In this document: one piece after another, positions 43,618-52,184 of the stretch
Position numbering within the stretch: the stretch's first letter is position 1
Layout of the letters: every line of letters begins with the position of its first letter
From: Novosphingobium sp049354825
GTDB lineage: Bacteria; Pseudomonadota; Alphaproteobacteria; Sphingomonadales; Sphingomonadaceae
Reading direction: 5' to 3'
Assembly: GCF_049354825.1 (NCBI RefSeq)
Contig: NZ_CP186480.1
Location: 992,001-1,056,000, forward strand
Length of the DNA: 64,000 nucleotides
The notes under the pieces: generated by a model
Database searches by the model: none
Told to the model about the DNA's origin: nothing
What the model saw: the letters and a program-made list of their open reading frames with translations, nothing else
Translations under genes and position numbers: made by a program

Positions 43618-44565
43618 CTAGACGCCCGGCGGCGCGGCTGCAAGCGCCGCTCGCGCCTGCGCGCCGCGCGCTTGCCCCAGCGGGTGGCGCGCGTTGACCA
43701 GCGCGACCAGCCGCGCGCTGTCGACGTGCGTATAGATCTGCGTCGTGGCGATGTCGGCATGGCCCAGCAGCGTTTGCAGCACGCGCAAGTCGGCGCCGCC
43801 TTCCAGGAGATGCGTAGCAAAGGCATGGCGCAGTACGTGCGGGCTGATCCGTTCGGGCGCGATGCCGGCCCGCAGCGCCAGCGCGCGCAGCAGCTGGAAC
43901 AGCCGCACCCGCGTCAGATGCCCGTCGCGCCCGGTCGACGGGAACAGGAACCGCCCGCCAACGGCTTCGGCACCCCCGCGCAGGGCAATCCAGCGCGACA
44001 GCGCCGCGCGGGCGCGGTTCGAAACCGGAACCATCCGCTGCTGGCCGCCCTTGCCTGTGACGGTGAGGAACGGCGCATCGCGCGGCACCGCGCTGAACGG
44101 CAGCGACACCAGTTCGGTGGCACGCAGGCCCGATCCGTAAAGCAGTTCGAGCAGCGCCAGCAGCCGGACCGCTTCGCGCGCGTTGCCCGCGGCCTCTTCC
44201 TCGGCGCGGGTGAACAGCGCGGCGATGTCGTCATGACCCAGCAGGCGCGGCAGCGGTCGGCGGGCGCGTGGCCGCGGCAAGGCAGCGCTGGGATCGTCGC
44301 CACGCTCCCCCTCGTCGACCAGAAAGCCGTAGAACTGCCGCAACGCCGAAGCTTTGCGCGCCGCGCTCGATGGCGCAAGCGCCGCCCAGGCGGCGGCCAG
44401 GCGGGCGACATCCTCGCGCGCTGCCTCTGCCAGCGGCCCGATCGTTTCCTGCGCGCCGCACAAATCGCGGCGGTACGCGGAAAGAGTGTTGGCAGCGGCA
44501 CCGCGCTCGGCCGCCATCATCGCCAGGAACCGGCCAATCGGATCGCCGCCGGCCGCGGTGTTCAA
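43618..44565 (-). CDS. xerD: Tyrosine recombinase XerD
   Basis: A 315-residue site-specific recombinase for chromosome dimer resolution. Catalytic residues sit in GLRATEL (Arg), TGKGG (Lys), HVLRHAFATHL (His and Arg), LLGH (His) and IYTHV (Tyr). The N-terminal core-binding domain opens NTLSAYRRDL. The start is a TTG at 44565 overlapping the stop of the upstream gene (TTGA), so translation is coupled. XerD and not XerC is the better guess from the NTLSAYRRDL head. Fused in an operon with accA and a large exported protein. Confidence 0.9.
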   Translation of the reverse strand: MNTAAGGDPIGRFLAMMAAERGAAANTLSAYRRDLCGAQETIGPLAEAAREDVARLAAAWAALAPSSAARKASALRQFYGFLVDEGERGDDPSAALPRPRARRPLPRLLGHDDIAALFTRAEEEAAGNAREAVRLLALLELLYGSGLRATELVSLPFSAVPRDAPFLTVTGKGGQQRMVPVSNRARAALSRWIALRGGAEAVGGRFLFPSTGRDGHLTRVRLFQLLRALALRAGIAPERISPHVLRHAFATHLLEGGADLRVLQTLLGHADIATTQIYTHVDSARLVALVNARHPLGQARGAQARAALAAAPPGV

Positions 44566-46382
44566 CCGCGCGCCACCGCCTCGGCCGCGATCATCCGCGC
44601 CTCGGCCCCGAGTCCGACGCGGTTCAGCGCCGAGACGATGTGGTAGAGATGCACGGTCGTCATCTTGTCCCAGCTCGTTCCCTGCATGCCCAGCCCGGCC
44701 AGCAGCGCGACCAGCGCCTGGTTGTTGACCCCGGCCGCGGCATCAATGGCGTTGGTCCACTTCGTCTTGCGGTCGAGATCGACACCAAGCGCGCCGAGTA
44801 CCGAGCGCGCAGTGCCCGGGTCGACCCGGTCAAGCCCGGCCAGCCCGGCAACCAGGAACCGCGTCTTGAGCTTGCCATCGGTGGCGTCGTCACCGCGAAA
44901 ATCGTCGATGGTGGAGGCTGTCACGCGCGTGCCCCTGGGGGCCGCCAGCGCCAGTTCCATCCACGCCGGGCTGCCTTGGTCGACCACGCCGGCCCAGCGC
45001 AGCGCGTTCTGGTCGAGACCGGCCGCCAGCATCGAGGCAACCAGGTCGCCGGCGTCCTTCTTGAAATCGCCGCTGACCGGCAGACGCGCGGCGGCATAGG
45101 CCGTCAGCACCAGCCGGGCGTACTTCTGTTGCGGATCGGAGGCGCCCGTCCACAGCGCCTTCATCGCCGCCAACCGGTCGTCCGAGGCGCTTGCCACGTA
45201 AGCGTTGCGAAGCGTTTCGGCGCGGCCGCCCCATTCCTGCCCGCTGTCGTCCTCGGCGTAGATCTGGCCGTAAAGGTCGACCATCGCCGCGCTCGACAAC
45301 ACGCCGACGGCACCGGCGCGGTCGGCGGCGGAAGCGCGCGTTTCGAGCGGGACCATCGGCGCGGTCGCCGCGGTCAGCCAATAGCGCAGGTCCATGTCGC
45401 GAGTCAGGTTATCGGGCGGGGTCAGCCCGGTCGCCACGGTCAGCGCGTAGCGCCACGGGTTGAGCGTGTTTACGCCGTCCCACTCGATCGTCACCGCGCG
45501 GCGCGCCTTGCCTGCGGCGCCGGCGTATTTCTGCGCCAGCAGCATGTCGACGTTGGGCCACACCCCGGCCCCGCGCAGCCGGTCCAGCTGCGTCATCGCC
45601 GCGGTGGAATCGCCGGTGAACGCGCCGCAGATCGCCTGCATCACGCGCCAGTCGGGATCCTTGCGGGCGCCGCCGACGATGTTGACGATCGGGCAGGCCC
45701 CGGTGATGTCGGCGGTCTGCACATAGGCATCGAGCGCGGCCTGCGTCAGCACAGGCGAATAGTTGCCGGGGTCGACGTCCTGGACCAGCGCGCGGGCCGC
45801 TGCGCCCTCACCCATGCGGACCAGCAGCGCGGCGCGCAGCCCGGCGAAATCCGCCGGCGCGATCCCCGCCGGCGCGTCGAGCCGCGACACCAGCGCGCGG
45901 CGCAGCAGGATATGGCCCCAGCGCGACACCAGCCGGCCGTCGTTGCCGGCGATCGCGGCAGTCACCAGCGAGGCGCCCTGCCCCGCCAGCGAGCCTGATG
46001 GCAGTCCGCCTTCCCACGATGCCAGCACGCCCACCCGCTCAACCGCGCGGCGCGCCGCGGGCGGGATGTCGACCTTGGTCTTGAGGCCGAACAGCTCGTC
46101 CAGTTCGTCCGGGCTCATCGCCTCGAGCTCGCGCAGGGACGGCAGGTTCGCGGGCAGCTTCGGCGCTGCCGCGGCAGCCGGGGCGCGCTGCGAAGTGCCG
46201 GTCGGGATCGGCTGGACGACCGGAGATGAGGTGGCGCTGGGCGCCGGGGCGCTGGCCTTGGGCGCCGGGCTCTTGGGCTTCTCGAACCCGGGAGGCAGCA
46301 GCGATTCGGGCGCATCCTGGGCGGCGAGCGCGGTGCCCAGCGCCAGCAACGCGGCACCGGCGATCCAGCGGCGCGCGCTCAT
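44562..46382 (-). CDS. Large exported protein of unknown function (upstream of xerD)
   Basis: A 606-residue protein with a signal peptide (MSARRWIAGAALLALGTALA-AQ). It has a Pro/Ala/Ser-rich linker (residues about 35-70) and then an all-helical body with no motif I recognise; repeated helix pairs give it a solenoid-like look (TPR/Sel1-like) but no consensus is certain. It likely sits in the periplasm. The 47-residue membrane gene just upstream overlaps its start (ATGA). The stop overlaps the xerD start. Function cannot be inferred beyond envelope location. Confidence 0.75.
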   Translation of the reverse strand: MSARRWIAGAALLALGTALAAQDAPESLLPPGFEKPKSPAPKASAPAPSATSSPVVQPIPTGTSQRAPAAAAAPKLPANLPSLRELEAMSPDELDELFGLKTKVDIPPAARRAVERVGVLASWEGGLPSGSLAGQGASLVTAAIAGNDGRLVSRWGHILLRRALVSRLDAPAGIAPADFAGLRAALLVRMGEGAAARALVQDVDPGNYSPVLTQAALDAYVQTADITGACPIVNIVGGARKDPDWRVMQAICGAFTGDSTAAMTQLDRLRGAGVWPNVDMLLAQKYAGAAGKARRAVTIEWDGVNTLNPWRYALTVATGLTPPDNLTRDMDLRYWLTAATAPMVPLETRASAADRAGAVGVLSSAAMVDLYGQIYAEDDSGQEWGGRAETLRNAYVASASDDRLAAMKALWTGASDPQQKYARLVLTAYAAARLPVSGDFKKDAGDLVASMLAAGLDQNALRWAGVVDQGSPAWMELALAAPRGTRVTASTIDDFRGDDATDGKLKTRFLVAGLAGLDRVDPGTARSVLGALGVDLDRKTKWTNAIDAAAGVNNQALVALLAGLGMQGTSWDKMTTVHLYHIVSALNRVGLGAEARMIAAEAVARG

Positions 46383-46522
46383 CGCGCCGGCACCGGCAAG
46401 GCGGCCGGCTGGACGATCAGGTGCGGTTCTTCGCGCCCGGCATCGAACCACGCCGCGGCCAGCAACGCCACCAGCGCCGCCGCCGCGATCGCGGAAACCC
46501 TAATCAACCTTGCTGAAGCCAC
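46379..46522 (-). CDS. Small single-span protein preceding the xerD operon
   Basis: A 47-residue product: MASARLIRVSAIAAAALVALLAAAW then FDAGREEPHLIVQPAALPVPAR. One hydrophobic segment, then a short acidic/Pro-rich tail. The GTG start (46522) has AAAAGGGCGG upstream and the stop overlaps the next gene's ATG (ATGA at 46382), which strongly favours translation even though it is small. It could be an anchored tether for the large exported protein downstream. No homologue is recognised. The divergent aroK promoter lies in the next 60 bp. Confidence 0.6.
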   Translation of the reverse strand: MASARLIRVSAIAAAALVALLAAAWFDAGREEPHLIVQPAALPVPAR

Positions 46523-46546
46523 CCGAACCGCCCTTTTGCACCATGC

Positions 46547-46574
46547 TTGCCTCGGGGCTTAACGCATCTATAGG
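46547..46574 (+). promoter_or_regulatory. Possible aroK promoter
   Basis: TTGCCT (46547-46552), a 16-bp spacer and TATAGG (46569-46574) look like a sigma-70 promoter ending 10 bases before the aroK ATG, so the mRNA leader would be very short. It lies in the 62-bp gap shared with the divergent small gene. Confidence 0.4.
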
Positions 46575-46584
46575 CGAGCGGGCA

Positions 46585-47205
46585 ATGGACCACGACGCCC
46601 CGCGCGCGGCGCCTGCCGCAAATGCGCCGCCCTTCGCGGCGGGCGGAAGCGCTGCGGCCGACCTCGCGCGGGCGCGGCGGGTGTCGCAGCCGATCGTGCT
46701 GGTCGGCATGATGGGTGCGGGCAAGACCACGGTCGGACGCAAGCTTGCCGCCACGCTGGAACGCCGCTTCGTCGACGCGGACGAAGCCATCGTTGCGGCC
46801 GCGCAGATGTCGATCGCCGACATGTTCGAACGCTATGGCGAGGCATACTTTCGCGATGGCGAACGGCGCGTGATCGCGCGCCTGATGGCCGATGCGTCGC
46901 GCGGGGCGGCCCCGGTGATCGCCACCGGCGGCGGTGCTTTCGCCGACGCCGAAACGCGCGCGCTGATCCTGGACAAGGCGATCGCCGTCTGGCTCGATGC
47001 CGACCTGGCAACCCTTGTCGAGCGGGTCGGTCGGCGCAGCACGCGGCCCTTGCTTCAGGGCAAGGACCCCGCCGCGGTTCTGGCGGCGCTGCTGGAGGCG
47101 CGCGAAGTGGCCTATGCCCAGGCGCCGATCCGCGTCACCAGCGGCCGCGGTCCGCACGCCCGGACCGTCGATGCCATTGTCGCGGAGCTGGCCGCATGGC
47201 GGTAA
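46585..47205 (+). CDS. aroK: Shikimate kinase
   Basis: A 206-residue kinase that phosphorylates shikimate in aromatic amino acid synthesis. The P-loop is VLVGMMGAGKTTVGRKLAATL (residues about 37-57), then FVDADEAI, FRDGERRVI and VIATGGGAFAD. About 35 N-terminal residues (Ala/Pro-rich) precede the fold; they may be a tail. Start at 46585 (GGCGAG upstream). The stop region overlaps aroB by 10 bp, so the two are coupled. Confidence 0.95.
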   Translation: MDHDAPRAAPAANAPPFAAGGSAAADLARARRVSQPIVLVGMMGAGKTTVGRKLAATLERRFVDADEAIVAAAQMSIADMFERYGEAYFRDGERRVIARLMADASRGAAPVIATGGGAFADAETRALILDKAIAVWLDADLATLVERVGRRSTRPLLQGKDPAAVLAALLEAREVAYAQAPIRVTSGRGPHARTVDAIVAELAAWR

Positions 47206-48302
47206 TCGCAGTCGACATCGCCGGCGCGCCTTACGACGTGCGCATCGGCCGCGGTCTGCTCGACGATCTGGGCGCCGAATGCGGCGCGCGCCTGCGCAAG
47301 CGCCGCGTGCCGATCGTGACCGACGCCAACGTCCACGCCATTTGGGGCGACCGGGTGGCCGCCGCGCTGAGCCGCGCCGGACACGAAGCGGTCTTCCGCG
47401 TGCTGCCCGCGGGCGAGCAGACGAAGTCATGGCAGAGCCTGGCCGAAACGGCCGACTGGCTGCTGGACGAGGAGGTTGAGCGGGGCGATCATATCATCGC
47501 GCTCGGCGGCGGGGTGATCGGCGACCTCACCGGGTTCGCCGCCGCAATCCTCAAGCGCGGATGCAACTTCATCCAGGTCCCGACTACGCTGCTGGCGCAA
47601 GTCGATTCCAGCGTCGGCGGCAAGACCGCGATCAACACCGCCGCGGGCAAGAATCTGGTCGGAGCGTTTCACCAGCCGGCGCTGGTCCTGGCTGACCTTG
47701 CCGCGCTCGACACCCTGCCGCAGCGCGAATTGCGCGCCGGCTATGCCGAAGTCATCAAATACGGCCTTATCGATGACGCGCCGTTCTTCGGCTGGTGCGA
47801 AGCGAACGGCGCGGCGCTGCTGGCCGGTGACGGGGACGCGCGCGCCTATGCTGTGGCGCACAGCGTCGCCGCCAAGGCGCGCATCGTCGCCGCCGACGAG
47901 AAGGAACTGAACGGCACCCGGGCCCTGCTCAACCTGGGGCACACCTTCGGGCACGCGCTGGAAGCGCAAACCGGCTTTTCCGATCGGCTGCTGCATGGCG
48001 AGGCGGTCGCGCTCGGCATGGTGCTGGCGGCGCGTTACTCGGCGCGGCGCGGCATGGTTGACGCAGCGGCGGCCCGGCGCGTCGGCGCGCACGTCGCGGC
48101 GGCGGGTCTGCCCGCGGCGCTGCAGGGGCTCGGCCTAAACTGCAACGGCGCGGCGCTGGTCGCGCACATGCTGCACGACAAGAAGATGGACGCGGGCACA
48201 CTGCCGTTCCTGCTGCTGGCCGGCATCGGCCGCACCGTGCTGGTCAAGGACGTCGACCTGGCCGACGTCGCCGCTTTCCTCGACGGCGAACTGTCCGCCT
48301 AA
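47196..48302 (+). CDS. aroB: 3-dehydroquinate synthase
   Basis: A 368-residue enzyme that closes DAHP to dehydroquinate using NAD and a divalent metal. GGGVIGDLTGFAAAILKRGCNFIQVPTTLLAQVDSSVGGKTAINTAAGKNLVGAFHQP is the long core motif set; metal ligands are Glu in LRAGYAEVIKYGLI and two His in LNLGHTFGHALE. Overlaps aroK by 10 bp. Its stop overlaps that of the convergent thioesterase gene (CTAA at 48299-48302). Confidence 0.97.
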   Translation: MAVIAVDIAGAPYDVRIGRGLLDDLGAECGARLRKRRVPIVTDANVHAIWGDRVAAALSRAGHEAVFRVLPAGEQTKSWQSLAETADWLLDEEVERGDHIIALGGGVIGDLTGFAAAILKRGCNFIQVPTTLLAQVDSSVGGKTAINTAAGKNLVGAFHQPALVLADLAALDTLPQRELRAGYAEVIKYGLIDDAPFFGWCEANGAALLAGDGDARAYAVAHSVAAKARIVAADEKELNGTRALLNLGHTFGHALEAQTGFSDRLLHGEAVALGMVLAARYSARRGMVDAAAARRVGAHVAAAGLPAALQGLGLNCNGAALVAHMLHDKKMDAGTLPFLLLAGIGRTVLVKDVDLADVAAFLDGELSA

Positions 48303-49078
48303 CCGAACACAGCCATGCTCTGCATCCCGGCGCTGACCGGGCGGCCGTCCGCGTCCCAGATCGCCATGTCCTGGCTAGAACAACCGTTTTCCGCGTAATT
48401 GGCCGCCGCGTGGACGAGCCACCAGTCGCCGCGCGACACGGGCGCCGGCGTCAGCAGGTTGATCAGCCAGGTCATCGAGCTGACCGGTGCGGGTCCACCG
48501 ATCAGCGGCAGCACCGCCGGGGGCAGCGCATCGGCCACCAGCATCAGGTGCACCATCGGATCGAGCCCGGCGATGTCACGCGCGCGCACCCACCATGACA
48601 GCACCGGCTGCGGCTTATCGCTGCGCGGGGTGGCAAAGCGCCGCTCGAACTGGGTGATGAACGCGGGAACGTTCGGATGCTCGGGCAAGGCGGTCGCCGT
48701 CTCGGGCGAGCACCAGCCCGCGGGCGGCGTGCTCTCCGACAAGTGAAGCCGGCTCTCCACCGCCCCCATGAATACGAACGTGGCGGTCAGGCCGACACCC
48801 GCCTCCCCGGCAACCTCGGCGCCGACCCAGGTGGCGTTACGGCCGCGGCGAAGCACGCGCGTCGTCACCGCAACTGTTCCGGCGAGCGGACCGACGAAAT
48901 TGACCGTGGCCGAGCGTAGCGGCGGCAGCCCGCAATTTGCGCGCTGCGCTGCCGCAAGCGCGAGCGCCGCCGAAAAGCCGCCATAGGTCGTCCGGCCCTG
49001 CATCCAGTCGTGGGGAATATCGGCGGCAAAACCGTTCGCGATCGGACGCGCGGCGGCCAGGGTCTGCGGCAAACTCAT
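48299..49078 (-). CDS. Acyl-CoA thioesterase, double hotdog (TesB-like)
   Basis: A 259-residue cytoplasmic thioesterase. GRTTYGGFSAALALAAAQR and LRSATVNFVGPLAGTV are a first hotdog motif; SSMTWLINLLTPAPVSRGDWWLVHAAANYAENGCSSQDMAIWDADGRPVSAGMQSMAVFG is the second hotdog with the Gln/Asp-type active region. It likely hydrolyses acyl-CoAs, and as the last gene of the propionyl-CoA run it might relieve acyl-CoA load. Start at 49078 after AAGGGAAA. A 31-bp gap separates it from DUF488. Confidence 0.85.
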   Translation of the reverse strand: MSLPQTLAAARPIANGFAADIPHDWMQGRTTYGGFSAALALAAAQRANCGLPPLRSATVNFVGPLAGTVAVTTRVLRRGRNATWVGAEVAGEAGVGLTATFVFMGAVESRLHLSESTPPAGWCSPETATALPEHPNVPAFITQFERRFATPRSDKPQPVLSWWVRARDIAGLDPMVHLMLVADALPPAVLPLIGGPAPVSSMTWLINLLTPAPVSRGDWWLVHAAANYAENGCSSQDMAIWDADGRPVSAGMQSMAVFG

Positions 49079-49109
49079 TCGCTTTCCCTTGACGTAAACG
49101 GAAACCGAG

Positions 49110-49559
49110 TCAACCGGATGGGTCGAGGGGATCCAGGTCGATCGCCGCGAACCCCGGCAGGATCGCTTCGTGCAGCAGGGTCCGGTGGCAGCAGCTCGGA
49201 TCGTTTTCATAACACAGCAGCGCGGTGCGGCGCCTGGCTGCAAGGTCCGCCAGGGCAGCGCCGGCCGCGATCGCCTCGGGCAGTTCGAGTTGCCCGGAAT
49301 AACTGCGCTCAAGCGCCGCGTGGTTGCCGGCGCGCGCCGCCGCGCGTCCCTCTGGCGGCGTGCCGAGCGCGCGGTAATGGACGTAATCGATGCCGGCACT
49401 CGCCAGGTTGGCCGCCAGCGCGGTCTTGGCGAAGCCGGGCCGGCGCGATGCGGCGACCGCGCGCACGTCCGCCACGACCTCGACACCCGCCGCGGTCAGC
49501 GCGGCCAGGAACTGCGACACGCTCGCCTGCTCGTATCCGATGGTCCAGACCGTGGGCAT
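49110..49559 (-). CDS. DUF488 domain-containing protein
   Basis: A 149-residue protein of the DUF488 family. VWTIGYEQASVSQFLAALTAAGVEVVADVRA and ALLCYENDPSCCHRTLL are the family motifs; the paired Cys near the end and the DVR motif suggest an enzyme-like fold, but no activity is proven. Its ATG overlaps the csaA stop (TGATG at 49561-49557). Members often appear in small operons with transport or stress genes; here it is near the end of the propionyl-CoA run. Confidence 0.92.
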   Translation of the reverse strand: MPTVWTIGYEQASVSQFLAALTAAGVEVVADVRAVAASRRPGFAKTALAANLASAGIDYVHYRALGTPPEGRAAARAGNHAALERSYSGQLELPEAIAAGAALADLAARRRTALLCYENDPSCCHRTLLHEAILPGFAAIDLDPLDPSG

Positions 49560-49933
49560 CAGAACAGCCGCGCCCCATTGGGGACCGGTCCGGCGGGCAT
49601 CACCAGCACGACCTCGCCCGCCTGGTCGGGAAAGCCCAGCGTCAGCACTTCGGACATCGCCTTGCCAACCTGGCGCGGCGGAAAATTGACCACCGCCGCG
49701 ACCTGGCGGCCGAGCAACTCGTCGGGCGCGTAATTGACCGCTATCTGGGCGCAGCTTTTCCTGACGCCTACCCCCGGGCCGAAATCGATCTGCAGCTTCA
49801 GGCTGGGCTTGCGCGCCTCGGCATAGATTTCGGCCGCCACGACCGTGCCGATACGGATGTCGACCTTGAGGAAATCGTCGAACCCGATCGGCGCCGCCGC
49901 GGCGGCTCCGGGCGGATGCACCAGATGCGTCAT
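49559..49933 (-). CDS. csaA: tRNA-binding protein, CsaA-type
   Basis: A 124-residue OB-fold protein of the Trbp111/CsaA family. It shows DDFLKVDIRIGTVVAAEIYAEARKPSLKLQIDFGP and AQIAVNYAPDELLGRQVAAVVNFPPRQVGKAMSEVLTLGF, the conserved tRNA-binding face. Family members are dimers proposed to act as chaperones or tRNA structure-binding factors. Its ATG overlaps pccA (ATGA at 49933-49930), putting it in the propionate operon for no obvious metabolic reason. Confidence 0.93.
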   Translation of the reverse strand: MTHLVHPPGAAAAAPIGFDDFLKVDIRIGTVVAAEIYAEARKPSLKLQIDFGPGVGVRKSCAQIAVNYAPDELLGRQVAAVVNFPPRQVGKAMSEVLTLGFPDQAGEVVLVMPAGPVPNGARLF

Positions 49934-51966
49934 TCCAGCTCCAGGATCACCGCGTCGACGGCCAGGCTGTCACCGGCCTTGGCGTTCACCGCCTTGACCC
50001 TGCCGGCTTTTTCGGCGCGCAGGATGTTTTCCATCTTCATCGCCTCGACAACCGCGAGCGGCTGGCCGGGTTCCACCGTATCGCCCTCGCCCACGTCGAG
50101 CCGGACCAGCAGGCCGGGCATCGGGCAGATCAGGAAGCGCGACAGGTCGGGCGCGACCTTTTCGATCATGTGCGCGCGGTAGCTGGCCACGCGCGTGGGC
50201 AAGACCTGGACGTCATGGATCGCGCCGCGCGTGGTCAGGCGGAATCCGCTGCGCGTCGGCGCGATGCGGATGCCATAGCTGTCCTCGCCGACTTCGGCCT
50301 CGATCAGCGTGTCGCCCGGCGTGTATTCGAGCGCGAGGTCGACCGGCTCGCCGTCGACCAGCACGTCCTCCTCGCCCAGTTCGACCGCGTGATCGCTGCC
50401 GCCTATCCGCACCGTCCATTCGTAAGGCGGCTCGAGCGGACCGTTCAGCTGGTCGTCGACCTGCCGCGCCCGATCGGCCCGCGCGCTGGCGACGAAGCCG
50501 GCGACCGCCGCCAGGTGACGCAGCGTTTCGGGCGACGTTTCCGCGCCATGAAAACCCTCGGGGAATTCCTCGGCGATGAACCCGGTGGTCAGTTCGCCCG
50601 AGCGGAACCGCGGGTGCTGCATGATCGCGCTGAGGAAATCGATATTGTGGCCAAGCCCCTCGATCTCGAACCGATCGAGCGCAGCGATCTGCAAATCCGC
50701 CGCTTCCTCGCGCGTCGGCGCCCAGGTCACCAGCTTGGCGATCATCGGGTCGTAGAACATCGAAACTTCGCCGCCTTCATAAACGCCGTCATCGACGCGG
50801 ACGCCGTCCACGCCCCGCCTGCCATTGGAGTTCGCAGGATTATCCGGGCCGTCATCGCTCCAGCCCTCCACCGGCGGCTGGTAGCGCGTCAGCCGCCCCG
50901 TGCTGGGCAGGAAGCCGCGATAGGGGTCCTCGGCATAGACGCGGTTCTCGATCGCCCAGCCGTCGATGCCGATGTCGGCCTGCGTGAACGGCAGCTTTTC
51001 GCCCGCGGCGACGCGGATCATCTGCTCGACCAGGTCGATGCCGGTGATCGCCTCGGTCACCGGGTGCTCGACCTGAAGCCGGGTGTTCATTTCGAGGAAG
51101 TAGAAGCTCTCCCCGGTCGGGTCCGCGCCCGAGACGATCAGTTCGACCGTGCCCGCCGAATAGTAGCCGACCGCGCGGCTGAGCGCGACGCACTGCTCGC
51201 CCATCGCGGCGCGCATCTTAGGCGTGACGAAGGGAGACGGCGCTTCCTCGACCACCTTCTGGTGGCGGCGCTGGATCGAGCACTCGCGCTCGTTCAAGTA
51301 AACGATGTTGCCGTGCTGATCGCCCAGGATCTGGATTTCGATGTGGCGCGGGTTGAGGATGAACTTCTCGATGAACACGCGGTCGTCGCCGAAAGAATTC
51401 AGCCCCTCGCGCTTGGTCGCTTCGAAACCTTCGCGCACGTCCTGCTCGGAATAGGCCAGCCGCATGCCCTTGCCCCCGCCGCCGGCGCTGGCCTTCATCA
51501 TCACCGGATAACCGATCTCACCCGCGATCCGCACCGCGTGCTCGGTATCCTCGATCTCGCCGACGAAGCCGGGGACGACGTTGACCCCGGCCGCCTTGGC
51601 CAGCTTCTTGGACTCGATCTTGTCCCCCATCGCCGCGATCGCGTTCACCGGCGGCCCGATGAAGGCGATGTTTTCGCGTGCGAGTTGCTCGGCGAACGAA
51701 GTGCGCTCCGACAGGAAGCCGTAACCCGGATGGACCGCCTCGGCCCCGGTCTGCTTGCACGCCGCGATGATCTTGTCCGCGATCAGGTAGCTTTCGGCCG
51801 CCGGCGACGGCCCGATGTGCACCGCTTCGTCCGCCATCCGCACGAACGGCGCGCGCGCGTCGGCATCGGAATAGACCGCGACCGTCGCGATACCCATGCG
51901 ACGCGCGGTCTTGATGACCCGGCAAGCAATTTCGCCGCGATTGGCGATGAGGATTTTCTTGAACAT
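49930..51966 (-). CDS. pccA: Propionyl-CoA carboxylase alpha subunit (biotin carboxylase + carrier)
   Basis: A 678-residue biotin enzyme. The biotin carboxylase domain starts MFKKILIANRGEIACRVIKTARRMG, has the ATP-grasp glycine loop MKASAGGGGKGMR, RHIEIQILGD and EMNTRLQVEHPVTE; a BT linker domain follows (about 480-590), and the BCCP domain carries VEAMKMEN with the biotinyl Lys 34 residues from the end. Together with PccB it makes methylmalonyl-CoA. The start at 51966 overlaps the stop of the small membrane gene (TGATG). The presence of bioB, the epimerase and the mutase in the same run supports PCC over acetyl-CoA carboxylase. Confidence 0.95.
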   Translation of the reverse strand: MFKKILIANRGEIACRVIKTARRMGIATVAVYSDADARAPFVRMADEAVHIGPSPAAESYLIADKIIAACKQTGAEAVHPGYGFLSERTSFAEQLARENIAFIGPPVNAIAAMGDKIESKKLAKAAGVNVVPGFVGEIEDTEHAVRIAGEIGYPVMMKASAGGGGKGMRLAYSEQDVREGFEATKREGLNSFGDDRVFIEKFILNPRHIEIQILGDQHGNIVYLNERECSIQRRHQKVVEEAPSPFVTPKMRAAMGEQCVALSRAVGYYSAGTVELIVSGADPTGESFYFLEMNTRLQVEHPVTEAITGIDLVEQMIRVAAGEKLPFTQADIGIDGWAIENRVYAEDPYRGFLPSTGRLTRYQPPVEGWSDDGPDNPANSNGRRGVDGVRVDDGVYEGGEVSMFYDPMIAKLVTWAPTREEAADLQIAALDRFEIEGLGHNIDFLSAIMQHPRFRSGELTTGFIAEEFPEGFHGAETSPETLRHLAAVAGFVASARADRARQVDDQLNGPLEPPYEWTVRIGGSDHAVELGEEDVLVDGEPVDLALEYTPGDTLIEAEVGEDSYGIRIAPTRSGFRLTTRGAIHDVQVLPTRVASYRAHMIEKVAPDLSRFLICPMPGLLVRLDVGEGDTVEPGQPLAVVEAMKMENILRAEKAGRVKAVNAKAGDSLAVDAVILELE

Positions 51967-52184
51967 CAGTCGTCGCGCTCTTTCCGCGTTCTCAAAAGGA
52001 ACCACCAAACCATCAGTGCCAAGGTCGATATTGCCAACACCCACCAAACAACGCTGAAAGTGTTGCTGCGATTTCGACACTCGTCAAAAGTTTCAGGGCA
52101 ATCGCCCATGACAGCCGCGAGAGCCGTGAATCCAAAGACTACGACCCAGATAACCCCGCTGATTAAGCAGCCAAGGTTTCTCAC
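51966..52184 (-). CDS. Small two-span membrane protein between bioB and pccA
   Basis: A 72-residue product with helices GVIWVVVFGFTALAAV and VVWWVLAISTLALMVWWFLL flanking a loop containing two Cys (MGDCPETFDECRNRSN), and a basic tail RTRKERDD. The GTG start (52184) overlaps the bioB stop (GTGA) and its stop overlaps the pccA ATG (TGATG), so it is embedded in the operon. Base composition is clearly AT-richer (about half G+C by eye) and codons are mixed, unlike neighbours. No homologue is recognised; origin by transfer or a fast-evolving membrane gene are both possible. Confidence 0.65.
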   Translation of the reverse strand: MRNLGCLISGVIWVVVFGFTALAAVMGDCPETFDECRNRSNTFSVVWWVLAISTLALMVWWFLLRTRKERDD

